64,000 nt of DNA, taken from an uncultured Acetatifactor sp. (GTDB lineage Bacteria > Bacillota > Clostridia > Lachnospirales > Lachnospiraceae). The translations under genes were made by a program, and so were the position numbers. This document shows, in pieces, positions 17,626 through 26,765 of the stretch; position 1 is the stretch's first letter; the number at the start of each line of letters is the position of its first letter. The stretch spans positions 28,836 through 92,835 of the forward strand of contig CAJUJN010000008.1 in NCBI GenBank assembly GCA_910586775.1, in the 5' to 3' direction. The notes beneath the pieces were generated by a model. It saw only the letters and a list, made by a program, of their open reading frames with translations, was not told the DNA's origin and did no database searches.

Positions 17626-19461
17626 TCAGACATCCCCTCTCGCGAAGTCAAAATTACTCTTTGAGCAATTTGTGCTCTGTGCATTCTGCGAGACATAATA
17701 CCTGGACTGAATCTCAAACATATGGGCATAGCTTCCCCCCAGTTCCATCAGTTCCTCATGGGTGCCTTCCTCCGCCACCCTTCCGTTTTCCAGAAACAGA
17801 ATCCTGTCGGAGAACCTGGTACTGGCCAGGCGGTGAGAAATAAACAGGGATGTTCTTCCCCTGCTGATATTTACGTATTCCTGATAGATTTCGCTTTCTG
17901 CTATGGGATCCAGTGCCGCGGTTGGCTCATCCAGAATCAGGATATTTCCGTCCTTATAAATGGCTCGCGCCAGTAAAAAACGCTGCTGCTGCCCGCCGGA
18001 TAATTCCACGCCGTCCTGAAACGCCACCTTTGTCATATAGGAATCCGAACGGATACCCTTCTCCCGGAACAGTTTCTCCAGGCCTGCTTTCCGCAGGGAA
18101 TCCCATACTTTGGCCTCGTCCGTCTCTTCCGGTACTTTCATGGAGAGATTGCTTCCCATGGGATAGGGAAAAACAGTCGCCTCCTGAAAGACCACGGAAA
18201 ACAGACGATACAATGCCTTTTTGGGCACTGTGGAAATATCCACGCCGTTAATCAGGATTTTCCCGCCGTCCGGCTCATACAGTCCGCAGAGCAGCTTTAC
18301 CAGAGTCGTCTTGCCTGCGCCGTTCACCCCCAGAAGGGCAATCTTCTCCCCCGGACGTATTTTCAGGTTAAAATGATCATATACCTTCTGCTTTCCATAA
18401 GAGAAACTCACATCCTGAAATACAATCTCCGCAGGCTGTCTGTACAGCGCTTCCGGCACCTGGCCTTCCTGCTGAATGTCCGGCAGCTCCAGAAGACGCC
18501 GAAAGCAGGACGCATCCGCATTTGCCAGTTTCAGGTTGGAATACGTATTTACAATCCCTGTGACAAATCCGGAAAAACCGTTGATGGCGCCAAAGTACAC
18601 AAGGAATCCGGCCACGGAAATCTCTCCCCGGAGACAGGAATAAATCAGATAGCCGTATGCAAAGCCGTTCCGGAGCACATTCAGCAGAAACTGCATGCAG
18701 TCCACGGCAATCATCTTCCTGTTATGGCGCCGCTCCATCTTTACCCTTTCGCCGAATATTTTCTTACGCAATGTCATCAACCAGTCGTACATGGCAAAAA
18801 TCCGCACATCCTTAGCCATTTCCGTATTCCGGAATGTCTGTTTCAGGTAATTGATTTCCCTGTCGGACTGGGCAAACTGCTCTCTGGCGGCAAGCTGCCA
18901 GAAATTTCTCAAACGGAGTATCCCGTAATTGACAAAAGAAAGCAGAAGCAGAACCGTCACAAGCCATGGCTTCAATATGCCCAGTACCGTGGAATACAGG
19001 AAGAAACATGCCACATTGACAATCAGGTCCTTGGGATAAGCCAGCATCCGGTAGCTGACAGCCCAGTCCCCGCCCTCCATGCTGTGGTAGGCACGTTTTA
19101 TGATTTTCTGTTCATCGCCGTACTCCACATAGCGATAGAGGCATTTTGTCTCCCTTAACACGGCGTCGCTCTGCAGTATGGTCCGAAACCAGTTTTCCCC
19201 GAAATAAACCCGGTACGTCCCCCAGTTCAGCAGCACATTGCACAGCAGCACCCCAAGCCCGGCCAGGCCGATCAGCCCAAGTCCGCGGAACAGATCCCCG
19301 CCCTCCACCGCGCTTACCACAATTCCCGGCATCAGGATTCCGAAAAACGGAAGGATGATTCTGCCCAGTACCTCAATGCCATGGTAAACCGCTGTTTTGG
19401 GAATCTCCCGATAGAGATAGCGGTAAAAATACAGTATGTTCGACAAAATGGAATATTTCAT
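17626..19461 (-). CDS. ABC exporter half-transporter, cassette 1, first
   Basis: Fused permease-ATPase of 611 aa. The N-terminal half has about six transmembrane segments. The C-terminal half has Walker A GVNGAGKTT, Q-loop VVFQEATVF, canonical signature LSGGQQQR, Walker B ILILDEPTAALD, and H-loop ISHRLAS. The C-terminus extends past the usual end (SQNAQSTNCSKSNFDF). GGAAAGGAG precedes the start. A rho-independent terminator (19586-19621) separates it from the two-component genes, so the exporters must have their own promoter in the ~120 bp between; I see only a weak TAGAAT candidate there. Confidence 0.9.
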   Translation of the reverse strand: MKYSILSNILYFYRYLYREIPKTAVYHGIEVLGRIILPFFGILMPGIVVSAVEGGDLFRGLGLIGLAGLGVLLCNVLLNWGTYRVYFGENWFRTILQSDAVLRETKCLYRYVEYGDEQKIIKRAYHSMEGGDWAVSYRMLAYPKDLIVNVACFFLYSTVLGILKPWLVTVLLLLSFVNYGILRLRNFWQLAAREQFAQSDREINYLKQTFRNTEMAKDVRIFAMYDWLMTLRKKIFGERVKMERRHNRKMIAVDCMQFLLNVLRNGFAYGYLIYSCLRGEISVAGFLVYFGAINGFSGFVTGIVNTYSNLKLANADASCFRRLLELPDIQQEGQVPEALYRQPAEIVFQDVSFSYGKQKVYDHFNLKIRPGEKIALLGVNGAGKTTLVKLLCGLYEPDGGKILINGVDISTVPKKALYRLFSVVFQEATVFPYPMGSNLSMKVPEETDEAKVWDSLRKAGLEKLFREKGIRSDSYMTKVAFQDGVELSGGQQQRFLLARAIYKDGNILILDEPTAALDPIAESEIYQEYVNISRGRTSLFISHRLASTRFSDRILFLENGRVAEEGTHEELMELGGSYAHMFEIQSRYYVSQNAQSTNCSKSNFDFARGDV

Positions 19462-19585
19462 CCCGAACTCCTTTCCCGGCAGATTCTAATGTGTTTTTAG
19501 AGCGGGAATGCATTTTCAGACACGCTCTATGGTTCCAGGTTTACGGCCCCCTCTGCCTCTGTCTCAAATGGTAACCCATATGCGC

Positions 19586-19621
19586 AAAAAAAGAACCGAT
19601 TCTGCACGAATGGTTCTTTTT
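19586..19621 (-). terminator. Rho-independent terminator after the cassette 1 kinase
   Basis: On the minus strand AAAGAACC/GGTTCTTT arms enclose a 14-nt loop (itself ATTC/GAAT) and are followed by a run of T. It lies just after the kinase gene and ends the LytTR-GHKL transcript. Confidence 0.8.
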
Positions 19622-19648
19622 CTGCACGAGCGGCGGTTGCCTGGCCCA

Positions 19649-20368
19649 TTACAGCGGAATCAGAATCTCCGTGGCAAACACATCCCCTTCATCCTCACGG
19701 GTCCGATATCCCTGATATTTTCTGATCACCTTATCAATCCGCTACAGCCCAAAGCCATGGCTGTCCAAAGGCTTTGTGGAAAGATAGCGCCCGCCCTGCC
19801 TTCGGTAGGAACCGTCCGCCGCATTCATCACATAGACGTAAAGGTTCTCCTTGGCCCTGGCTATATACAAACGGATAAAACGCCGCTCCCGGGGCACCTT
19901 CAGACAGGCTTCCATGGCATTGTCCAACAGATTCCCGATCATCACGCTCAAGTCCACATCCGATACAGGAATCCTGGCGGGCACCTCCGCCGTAACATCC
20001 ACTCGGATATCCTTCGCCCTGATGATGGACAGTTTGCTGTTCAAAATGGCGTCAAGCATAGAGTTTCCGGTCCGCAGTGCAATATCTATCGTATTATAGT
20101 CTTCCGTCAGCTCCTGAAGGTAATTCTGCAGCTGCTGCGTCTCTCCCATCTCCAGATAGGCCTGCATGGTCTGGAGATGATTCTTGAAATCATGGCGCCA
20201 TCCCCTGGTCTGGCGGTAGAGATTGTCCACTTCCCTGCAATGCTTCTCGGTCAGGTCATTCTGGTACCGGGCAATCTGCTGTTCCACACAGCGGCGGATA
20301 TAAAGGCGGATTCCCATAATCCCTGCAGGCACAGCCAATATGATAACAATCACGATCAACCAATTCAT
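19649..20368 (-). pseudogene. GHKL sensor histidine kinase with in-frame amber codon
   Basis: AgrC/GHKL-type kinase. It has one N-terminal transmembrane helix (MNWLIVIVIILAVPAGIMG), the dimerisation block with phospho-His (WRHDFKNHLQTMQAYLE), the N-box GNLLDNAMEAC, and the G-box HGFGL. A TAG codon (19742-19744) comes right after HGFGL. The same frame continues RIDKVIRKYQGY and ends VFATEILIPL at a TAA (19649-19651), exactly the expected end of the family. The amber codon therefore removes the last 30 residues, including the final ATPase strands. The start at 20366-20368 is preceded by GGAGG at short spacing; GTG at 20392 is an alternative. It follows the LytTR gene. It could be inactive, read through, or a sequencing error. 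Confidence 0.75.
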
Positions 20369-20398
20369 ACCGCCTCCACACCCCTTAACCACCTGTCC

Positions 20399-20470
20399 GG
20401 AACAGCTTCCGATTATCCCTTCAGCCGCCTGCTTGGAACAGTTTCCGATTATCCCTTCAGCCGCCTCTCC
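20399..20470. repeat. 36-bp tandem duplication at the LytTR gene end
   Basis: Units 20399-20434 and 20435-20470 are 36 bp each and almost identical, and a partial third begins at 20471. The proximal unit contains the last codons and the stop of the LytTR regulator, so the 3' end of that gene has been copied into the spacer before the kinase. Confidence 0.85.
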
Positions 20471-21173
20471 GGAACAGCTTCATAAACGCCTCGTTTACCG
20501 CCCCGTACATCCTGCGGCTCACCGGCACGATCCCCCCGTTATCCATCAGGATATCCTGCTTCCCGATTTTGGCTATTCTGCGCAGGTTCACCAGATAGGA
20601 ACGATGGCAGAACAGGAAATCTCCATGACCCTCCAGGCGCTGCGCCGCCTCCCTGATCCCAAGCTTCAGGGAAAGCGTCTCCGTCAGGCACACCAGTTCA
20701 CAGTAATGTCCCACAGCCTCCCCGTACAGAATCCCTTCCGCGTCTGTTTTGATCAGCCCTTCCTCTGTGGGAAGCAGAATGCTCCTGGTATCCTCCGCTT
20801 TCCTTGCCACACATTTTTCCAGACATTCCCACACTTTTTCCCGCTTAATGGGTTTCAGCAGATAGTGGAGCGCCTCCACCTCAAAACCCTCCTGCATGTA
20901 GTCCGCAACCCCGGTGGTAAAGATAATGTTCACGTTCTTTCCCTTTTCCCGCAGCTTCTTCGCCAGGCTGACACCGTCCATTCCGTCCATGCAGATATCA
21001 AGAAAAAGCACGTCGAACCGCTGCTCCCCGCACCATGCAAAGTAAAAAGCATCGCTGCTGTGAAAAGTTTCCACTTCCGCGTCCGCCATTTTTTGTTTTT
21101 TCCACTCTTCGATATATTTCACCAGGATATCCCGGTGTACCCGTTCGTCATCCACCACCGCAATACTCAGCAT
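20457..21173 (-). CDS. LytTR-family response regulator, cassette 1
   Basis: Regulator of 238 aa of the AgrA/VirR class. The receiver domain (about 1-120) has D8/D9, phospho-acceptor D58 in VLFLDICMDGMDG, and K106 in YLLKPIK. The LytTR DNA-binding domain (about 135-235) has FLFCHRSYLVNL and VPVSRRMY. It lies upstream of the GHKL kinase and the two ABC exporters. LytTR regulators bind pairs of short direct repeats about 21 bp apart. I found no such pair in front of the exporters of this cassette, unlike cassette 2. Confidence 0.93.
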   Translation of the reverse strand: MLSIAVVDDERVHRDILVKYIEEWKKQKMADAEVETFHSSDAFYFAWCGEQRFDVLFLDICMDGMDGVSLAKKLREKGKNVNIIFTTGVADYMQEGFEVEALHYLLKPIKREKVWECLEKCVARKAEDTRSILLPTEEGLIKTDAEGILYGEAVGHYCELVCLTETLSLKLGIREAAQRLEGHGDFLFCHRSYLVNLRRIAKIGKQDILMDNGGIVPVSRRMYGAVNEAFMKLFRRGG

Positions 21174-21255
21174 ATTTTCTCATCTCCCTGTTATGAAAGA
21201 ATAATACACATCCGGCTATTTGACAACCGTTTTCTGGCAGCAGGAAAAACGGAAC

Positions 21256-23277
21256 TCACCCCACAAACAGACTCCCCACCTGGAACACCAGCGTCGACAC
21301 CGCCCAGGCCAGAACAATCTGAAACACCATCATCTTCAAAGTAAATTTCCAGGAACCGCTCTCCTTCTTTATCGTGGCCACCGTCGCCACACAGGGTACA
21401 TACAGCAGGCAGAACAACATCAGGCAGTAAGCATTCAGCGGCCCGAAGCCCGGGTTCAGCTGATGGATATTCTCCACAATGGCAGCCATGCCCGCTTCGG
21501 AATTGGCATTCGCTACGCCGAAGAGCACCGCGAAGCTGGACACTACCACTTCCTTGGCCGAGATTCCGGACAGCAGCGCCACGCCGATCTGCCACATGCC
21601 AAGTCCCGCCGGAGCCAGCAAAGGCACAAGCAGACGGCCCAGTCCCGCACCGAAGCTCTCAGCCGGGTCTTCCACCATACCGCCGAATCCGAAATTCAGT
21701 ACAAACCATATCACGATAGAAGCGATGAAAATGGTCGTTCCCGCCTTTGTGAGATAATCCTTGAGCTTATTCCATACGTAAATACGTATCGTTCTGGCAT
21801 TCGGCCGCTTATACTCCGGCAGTTCTATCAGAAGCGAATCGTTTATCTTTCCTTTCTCCAGCCTGTTTATCACAAGCGCCGCCAGTATGGCGATAATCAT
21901 CCCCACCACATACATGGAAAACGCCGCCAGAGCCGCACAGTCCGGGAAAAACATATCGGAAAACAGCACATAGACCGGCAGCCTGGCAGAACAGGACATA
22001 AATGGCGTCACCAGCATGGTCTTTCGCCTGTCATGCTCCGTCTCCAGCGCCCTGGTGGCCATAATGGCAGGCACCGTACAGCCGAAACCCAGGATCATGG
22101 GCAGAAAGGCTTTGCCGGACAGCCCTACCTTTCCCATGACGGAATCCATCACGTAAGCCACCCTTGCCATATAGCCGCTGTCCTCCAGCACTGCCAACGC
22201 CAGGAAAAGGATGAAAATATTGGGAATAAAGGTCAGGATTCCTCCCACTCCCGCTATGATTCCCTCCACAATCAGGGACTGGAGCCACCCCATAGTCCCA
22301 AGCTCCTCCAGAACCGCGGCAGCGGTACCGGAAAAGATATCCAGCCCTGCCTCAAACACTCCCTTAAGCGCATCGCCCACCGTAAAGGTCAGGAAAAATA
22401 CCAGGCACATAATCAGCAGAAACAGCGGAATCCCCCACACCGGATGGGTCAGCAGTCTGTCGATTTTGTCCGTGGATGCTGTTTTTTTATTTTTATGAAA
22501 AAGGGTTTCCTTCACTACCTTTTCAATATAGGCGTATTTGCTCTGTATGATTTCCTTCTCATAGCTCCTGTCCGCCACATGGGCGACGGACATGGGATGC
22601 TCCTTCTTAACCTCCTCGTCATCCTCCAGTATCTTGATGGCATGCCACCTGGCGGAAGAATGATCCGGATAACTTTCCTGCATCATGCCTTCCAGTGTCT
22701 GGATCTTTTCCTCGATCTGAGGCGGATAATCCAGGATATAGTCCTCCATCCCCTCCTCGCAGTGATGGATTACAGCATGCAACAGGATATCAAGGCCGGT
22801 GCGTCTGGCCGCCGATACGGGCACTATCGGTATATCTCCCAGCATTTCAGGCAGACGGTGCAGGTCAATCTCCATGCCCCGCTCCTTAACAACATCCATC
22901 ATGTTCAGAGCCAGCACAATGGGTTTGCCCAACTCCAAAAGCTGCAGCGTCAGGTACAGATTCCGCTCCAGGGAAGAGGCATCCACCACATTGATGATGG
23001 CATCTATATCATCATCCATGGCGCACTGTCTTGTGACTTTTTCCTCAATGGTATAGCAGGTCAGAGAATAGATGCCGGGCGTATCGACAATCGTAATCCG
23101 GGTATCCTCATAGCTGGTTTCTCCCTCCATGCGCTCCACGGTAACTCCGGGCCAGTTTGCCACCTTCAGCCTGGAACCCGTAAGCGCATTGAAAAGCGTA
23201 GTCTTGCCGCAGTTCGGATTGCCGATACATGCTACATTGATATGCTTTTTTCCGTTGTCATTTGTATGATGTGTCAC
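21256..23277 (-). CDS. feoB: Ferrous iron transport protein B
   Basis: Fe(II) uptake permease of 673 aa, normal for Firmicutes. The N-terminal G domain has G1 GNPNCGKTT (about 19-27), G3 DTPGIYSL, and G4 LNMMD. The membrane part has the Gate motifs, including MILGFGCTVPAIMATR and the second Gate. The start is GTG at 23275-23277, placed by the GGGGAGG about 10 nt upstream and by the position of the G domain; a longer open frame upstream only mirrors the feoA repeats in another frame. It overlaps the end of feoA by 20 bp. Expression is normally iron-controlled, but I see no clear Fur box. Confidence 0.95.
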   Translation of the reverse strand: MTHHTNDNGKKHINVACIGNPNCGKTTLFNALTGSRLKVANWPGVTVERMEGETSYEDTRITIVDTPGIYSLTCYTIEEKVTRQCAMDDDIDAIINVVDASSLERNLYLTLQLLELGKPIVLALNMMDVVKERGMEIDLHRLPEMLGDIPIVPVSAARRTGLDILLHAVIHHCEEGMEDYILDYPPQIEEKIQTLEGMMQESYPDHSSARWHAIKILEDDEEVKKEHPMSVAHVADRSYEKEIIQSKYAYIEKVVKETLFHKNKKTASTDKIDRLLTHPVWGIPLFLLIMCLVFFLTFTVGDALKGVFEAGLDIFSGTAAAVLEELGTMGWLQSLIVEGIIAGVGGILTFIPNIFILFLALAVLEDSGYMARVAYVMDSVMGKVGLSGKAFLPMILGFGCTVPAIMATRALETEHDRRKTMLVTPFMSCSARLPVYVLFSDMFFPDCAALAAFSMYVVGMIIAILAALVINRLEKGKINDSLLIELPEYKRPNARTIRIYVWNKLKDYLTKAGTTIFIASIVIWFVLNFGFGGMVEDPAESFGAGLGRLLVPLLAPAGLGMWQIGVALLSGISAKEVVVSSFAVLFGVANANSEAGMAAIVENIHQLNPGFGPLNAYCLMLFCLLYVPCVATVATIKKESGSWKFTLKMMVFQIVLAWAVSTLVFQVGSLFVG

Positions 23278-23722
23278 TGTTTTGCAGCCTCCCCTCCCCT
23301 TTTGCTCCGGCTTCCTGCCCCTTCTGCTGAAAAGTGCCGTCTTTGGAACTCCGTTCTGCCTTCGGTTCAATGCCGTCTCCGGAAGCCCGTTCTTCTTTCG
23401 GCGCAATGCCGTCTTTGGAACTCTGTTCTGCTTTCGGCGCAATGCTGTCTCCGGCTTTCTCCTTTCCAAAAGCAGAAACGTGGGAAGTGTCCGTCCCGTC
23501 CGCGGCATCGCTGATCTCTATACTGGAAGAGATATGCTTCCCCAGCGCCAGGCGGGTTCCCCTGACCTGGATAATCAGCGCTCCCTTCTTCTTCCTGTTC
23601 AGTACGTTTATGACCGTTCCGTCATTTAATCCCAGAGCCTGTAGCCGCCTGGTGATGGCCGGCTCCACATACAGCCCCTCTATACAGTAGCTGCCGCCCT
23701 TCTGCGCTTCATACAGTGTCAT
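23258..23722 (-). CDS. feoA: Ferrous iron transport protein A with a repeat tail
   Basis: Protein of 154 aa. Residues ~1-73 are a normal SH3-like FeoA domain: MTLYEAQKGGSYCIEGL, RRLQALGLNDGTVINVL, and ALIIQVRGTRLALGK. FeoA normally ends about there, near 75 aa. Here a hydrophilic tail of about 80 residues follows, containing three 12-residue units (DGIEPKAERSSK, DGIAPKEERASG, DSIAPKAEQSSK) encoded by 36-bp tandem repeats. The ATG at 23722 is preferred over a TTG three codons upstream. The gene is translationally coupled to feoB (20-bp overlap). Confidence 0.9.
   Translation of the reverse strand: MTLYEAQKGGSYCIEGLYVEPAITRRLQALGLNDGTVINVLNRKKKGALIIQVRGTRLALGKHISSSIEISDAADGTDTSHVSAFGKEKAGDSIAPKAEQSSKDGIAPKEERASGDGIEPKAERSSKDGTFQQKGQEAGAKGEGRLQNSDTSYK
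23335..23442. repeat. Three 36-bp tandem repeats inside feoA
   Basis: Units at 23335-23370, 23371-23406 and 23407-23442 each start TGCCGTCT on the plus strand. The first and third differ at only a few positions. They are in frame with feoA and encode its 12-residue repeats. Confidence 0.9.
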
Positions 23723-23757
23723 AAATATCAACTCTTTTCTTCCGTTAATTTATTAAT

Positions 23758-23790
23758 TTATACTTGCGACCGGAAACATTTGCCGGCAGA
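23758..23790 (-). repeat. R2-related half element upstream of feoA
   Basis: On the minus strand it reads GGCAAATGTTTCCG, six bases, then AAGTATAAAT. The same string occurs at 45828-45858 at the end of a full R2 copy. It lies about 40-70 bp before the feoA start, so it would be in or near the leader of feoAB. Confidence 0.65.
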
Positions 23791-23917
23791 AGGAAATATC
23801 TTAAAATAATCTGCACAAGCTTACGGAGAACTCCACAGTCCCTATCATGTTTTAATAAAAGCACATAGTACAGATTTTATTTCGCGACAATTCCTAAATG
23901 TATAAGGATCAATGCAC

Positions 23918-25612
23918 TCACGAATATACTTTCACTTCACAGTCTTTTCCAAAAAAGGAAATGCCGTAACGGACAATAGAAGTATACCCTTCGTCACGTA
24001 ATTCTCTTTCGTATGATTTCTCTTCTACCTGCCGCAGGGCTTCTTCCGCTTTCCTCCCCAGATCCTCATATCGCTCCGCCACCTTGAATTCCACTACATA
24101 GGCTGTCCTGCGCCGGGATACCGGCCGGATAAATAAATCCGTCCTCCCTGTACCGCCTTCCCGGTTGGACTTCACCACATAACCTTCCATTCCATATAAA
24201 ATACCCGCCAGAAAACCATGGTAAAAACTTTCATAATAGTCATGATAACTGATAGTAGTCCACAGCATAATCTCGATTTCTTCTCTCATCACGGCAGTAT
24301 CCCTGCCGGTCAATGCACCGAAAAGCCTGCTTAGATCCCGCTTTCCCACTTCCTCCCGAAACCATCCCATTACCTTGCTGCGGAAAATACAGCGTACCTC
24401 CTCATTGGGAATAGCCAGCGTGATATATTTCTGGCCGGCTTCCATCCTCTCACCTTCTTTGCGAAAATACCCTGTAAAAAACATGAAATTCCATAAATGA
24501 TCCATGCTGCTGTATATTTCGCCGTAAGTGATATCCTCGTGAACCGGTTTTTCAACGGTTTTACCGTCTATCACCCGCTCAATCTCGTCCTTGGTATTCC
24601 TGTCAGCCCGTTCTATCAGACTGCGGACAATGCTGTTGGAACTGGTATTGGCCCAGTAGGAAGCAGGCAGCTCATCCCTGTCTGCCAGCAAATCGCTCAT
24701 ATAGAGAACGACGCTCCATGGATTGTATACATTGGCATCACCGAATACATAACCGTCATACCACTCTTTGATCGTATCATATTTTTCCGGCATCCCGTAA
24801 TCTTCGCACATCTGTCTCACCTCGTCTGAGGCAAAACCAAAATGATCGTCATAATTTTTATTCAAAACTGATATGATCTTCAGATTATTCATCCCTGTGA
24901 AAACAGACTCTCTCGATATGCGCAGGCACCCTGTGAGAACCGCAAATTCCAGATTCGGATTCGTCTTTAACGCAGATTCGAACAATGAGCGGATAAACGC
25001 CGACATTTGCGGATAATACCGATGAAAATGAGCGCTTTCCAACGGCACATCATACTCGTCAATCAAAATGACTGTCTTCTGCCCATGATAATCTCTGAGG
25101 CATTTCGACAGAAATCTCAGTGAAGTATTATAATCGGAACGGTTTGCCGTCATTTCCATCAACGCAATATACTTCTCTTTCCTGCGCCCTGCCAGGCATT
25201 CCGATTTCAGAATATAGGAATGTCTGTCAAATTCCTCTGCCAATGTCTCTTTTAAAGCGTCAAAGGACTGCTGAAAATCCTCCTGCTTCGCCGCTTTCAG
25301 GGAAAGGGCAATCACCGGATAATTTCCCATATGCCGCAGATACTCTTCGCCGGAACGCATGATGGACAGTCCCTGGAAAAGCTGCGCATGATCTGTTTTT
25401 TCGCCTGAACTGTTCCTGTCATCCTCAAAGAAATACCGAAGCATGCTCATGTTCAGCGATTTTCCGAAACGCCTGGGCCTGGTAAATAAATTTACATCTC
25501 CCTTTTTCTCAAGCAATTCCCTGATCAACATGGTTTTGTCAACGAAATAGTAATTATTTGTAATCAATTGTTCAAAATCATCAACACCCACCGGCAATGG
25601 TTTTACTTTCAT
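23918..25612 (-). CDS. AAA-ATPase-like / PD-(D/E)XK nuclease family protein (DUF1703 type)
   Basis: Protein of 564 aa belonging to a family heavily expanded in gut Clostridia and Bacteroidetes. The N-terminal AAA-ATPase-like domain starts KPLPVGVDDFEQLI and YYFVDKT, has the P-loop variant FTRPRRFGKSLNMS (about 43-56) and Walker B VILIDEYDVPL. The C-terminal PD-(D/E)XK nuclease domain (about 455-564) has GGTGRTDLFI and YVVEFKV, supplying the D and ExK catalytic residues. It is monocistronic. The biological role is unsettled; defence and mobile-element functions have both been proposed for relatives. All core motifs appear intact. Confidence 0.9.
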   Translation of the reverse strand: MKVKPLPVGVDDFEQLITNNYYFVDKTMLIRELLEKKGDVNLFTRPRRFGKSLNMSMLRYFFEDDRNSSGEKTDHAQLFQGLSIMRSGEEYLRHMGNYPVIALSLKAAKQEDFQQSFDALKETLAEEFDRHSYILKSECLAGRRKEKYIALMEMTANRSDYNTSLRFLSKCLRDYHGQKTVILIDEYDVPLESAHFHRYYPQMSAFIRSLFESALKTNPNLEFAVLTGCLRISRESVFTGMNNLKIISVLNKNYDDHFGFASDEVRQMCEDYGMPEKYDTIKEWYDGYVFGDANVYNPWSVVLYMSDLLADRDELPASYWANTSSNSIVRSLIERADRNTKDEIERVIDGKTVEKPVHEDITYGEIYSSMDHLWNFMFFTGYFRKEGERMEAGQKYITLAIPNEEVRCIFRSKVMGWFREEVGKRDLSRLFGALTGRDTAVMREEIEIMLWTTISYHDYYESFYHGFLAGILYGMEGYVVKSNREGGTGRTDLFIRPVSRRRTAYVVEFKVAERYEDLGRKAEEALRQVEEKSYERELRDEGYTSIVRYGISFFGKDCEVKVYS

Positions 25613-25711
25613 TCAAAATTCCTCCAGCAAAAAACATCATAGCACGAATCATGGCTTTTCGCAACCATGCAATGACGAATGGGATTTTCTGCATAGCATT
25701 TTGTGAAATGA

Positions 25712-25781
25712 ATACTATAGGAATCAAGTACAGCTTTCTATAGTTGAATGCGGCGCAAAAAACGCGCCTTTTATCGGAAGC
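25712..25781 (-). repeat. Dispersed repeat R3, copy a
   Basis: On the minus strand: GCTTCCGATAAAAGGC, a GCGC-rich hairpin, CAACTATAGAAAGCTGTACT, then ATTCCTATAGTAT. The same ~70-bp sequence with minor changes lies at 58739-58809. Two inverted repeats are visible, GGCGC/GCGCC and CTATAG-centred arms. It is between the DUF1703 and cyclo-ligase genes. Confidence 0.8.
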
Positions 25782-25807
25782 GAAGAACCTGCTTCCGATA
25801 AGACAAA

Positions 25808-26386
25808 TTACAGGCAGATTACCTGGCACGGCCTGATATCCGTATCTTCTTCCGGCAGCTTCTCCACCATCTGGCACCGGTAGCCCACGGCTATGGTGCG
25901 CTGCTGCAGGCCGGGCCTGTCCGCAAGATATCTGTCATAAAAGCCTCTGCCATATCCCAGCCGCCCCCGATATCTGTCAAACGCCACTCCGGGCATCAGC
26001 ATCAGGGTACGTTCCGCAGCAGAATCTGAATATGTATATTCCTCTGACCCGCCTGCAGGTTCCGGAATTCCCCGGTATCCGGGTTCCAGTTCCCTGATGG
26101 ACGCAATTCCGTAAAACCGCATTTCAGCTCCGCCCTGTCCGCAATGTACTTTCGGCACATATACTTTTCTGCCTGATTTCAGCGCTTCTTCTATAATATC
26201 CAATGTGGAAATCTCACTGCCGTAGCTTACGAAACACAGGAAATAATCTGATCCGTAGAACCATTGATGGCCCGCTATCCGTTCTGTCAACAGCAGCGAG
26301 GCTCTTCTGCGCTCATCACTGCCCATACCGTCTCTTAGTGCCAGTATCTTTTTTCTGATTTCTCTCTTTTCTTCTCTGATTTCCAT
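25808..26386 (-). CDS. 5-formyltetrahydrofolate cyclo-ligase
   Basis: Enzyme of 192 aa that converts 5-formyl-THF to 5,10-methenyl-THF with ATP. The N-terminal KREIRKKILALRDGM is the usual basic start of the family. A central strand-turn segment FVSYGSEISTLDIIEEAL follows, and the signature MPGVAFDRYRGRLGYGRGFYDRYL supplies the ATP/substrate-binding loop. Length is normal. It stands alone, between a dispersed R3 repeat and a 379-bp intergenic region, so it is probably expressed as a single housekeeping gene. Confidence 0.93.
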   Translation of the reverse strand: MEIREEKREIRKKILALRDGMGSDERRRASLLLTERIAGHQWFYGSDYFLCFVSYGSEISTLDIIEEALKSGRKVYVPKVHCGQGGAEMRFYGIASIRELEPGYRGIPEPAGGSEEYTYSDSAAERTLMLMPGVAFDRYRGRLGYGRGFYDRYLADRPGLQQRTIAVGYRCQMVEKLPEEDTDIRPCQVICL

Positions 26387-26765
26387 CTCTCATCCTTTCA
26401 CATATCTTTTTCCCGGCTGTAGCCTTTTGTAATTATCTGCTTTATCTTCCTACCGCCTTTGATTCCATTATACGAAACGCAAAACTGTCATGCAATAGAA
26501 ACTGCTTGTCAGGAATGGGCATATTCTCTGTTATCATTTTATCCCAAACCTATTGATTGTGCCATACTTTATGATTTTATTTTGCCAGGGCTTAGGGCAA
26601 TCGCAGCTTCTGTAACTTTGCAAATGCCCTATTAGATCCTTCTGATTTCAAGGCTCTCTCTCTACATCCCTCTGAATCAAAATGACCTCATAGAAAAGAT
26701 ACTTCCTCTCTACAAGGTCATTCAAGCTTACTGTATTCTCTTTCCGGGGCTATTCCAGATTGCCC
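26387..26765. other. Intergenic region with one strong hairpin
   Basis: These 379 bp have no credible ORF. A hairpin at 26675-26722 follows the end of the histidine-kinase gene. The rest (26387-26640) is AT-rich, and I see nothing else there. Confidence 0.6.
26675..26722 (-). terminator. Probable terminator after the VanS-like kinase
   Basis: On the minus strand AATGACCTTGTAGA and TCTATGAGGTCATT pair with a two-base mismatch around a ~14-nt loop. A short TTTTG tract follows. It is about 45 bp past the kinase stop codon. Confidence 0.55.

Noticed and set aside
21220..23514. 764-codon open frame on the plus strand
   Set aside because: It is antisense to feoB in a shadow frame. FeoB has full motif support and the plus-strand translation is rich in H, Q and R without any domain.
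23723..23917. Fur box or metal riboswitch upstream of feoAB
   Set aside because: No GATAATNATTATC-like sequence or known riboswitch core is visible; only an R2-related fragment is present.
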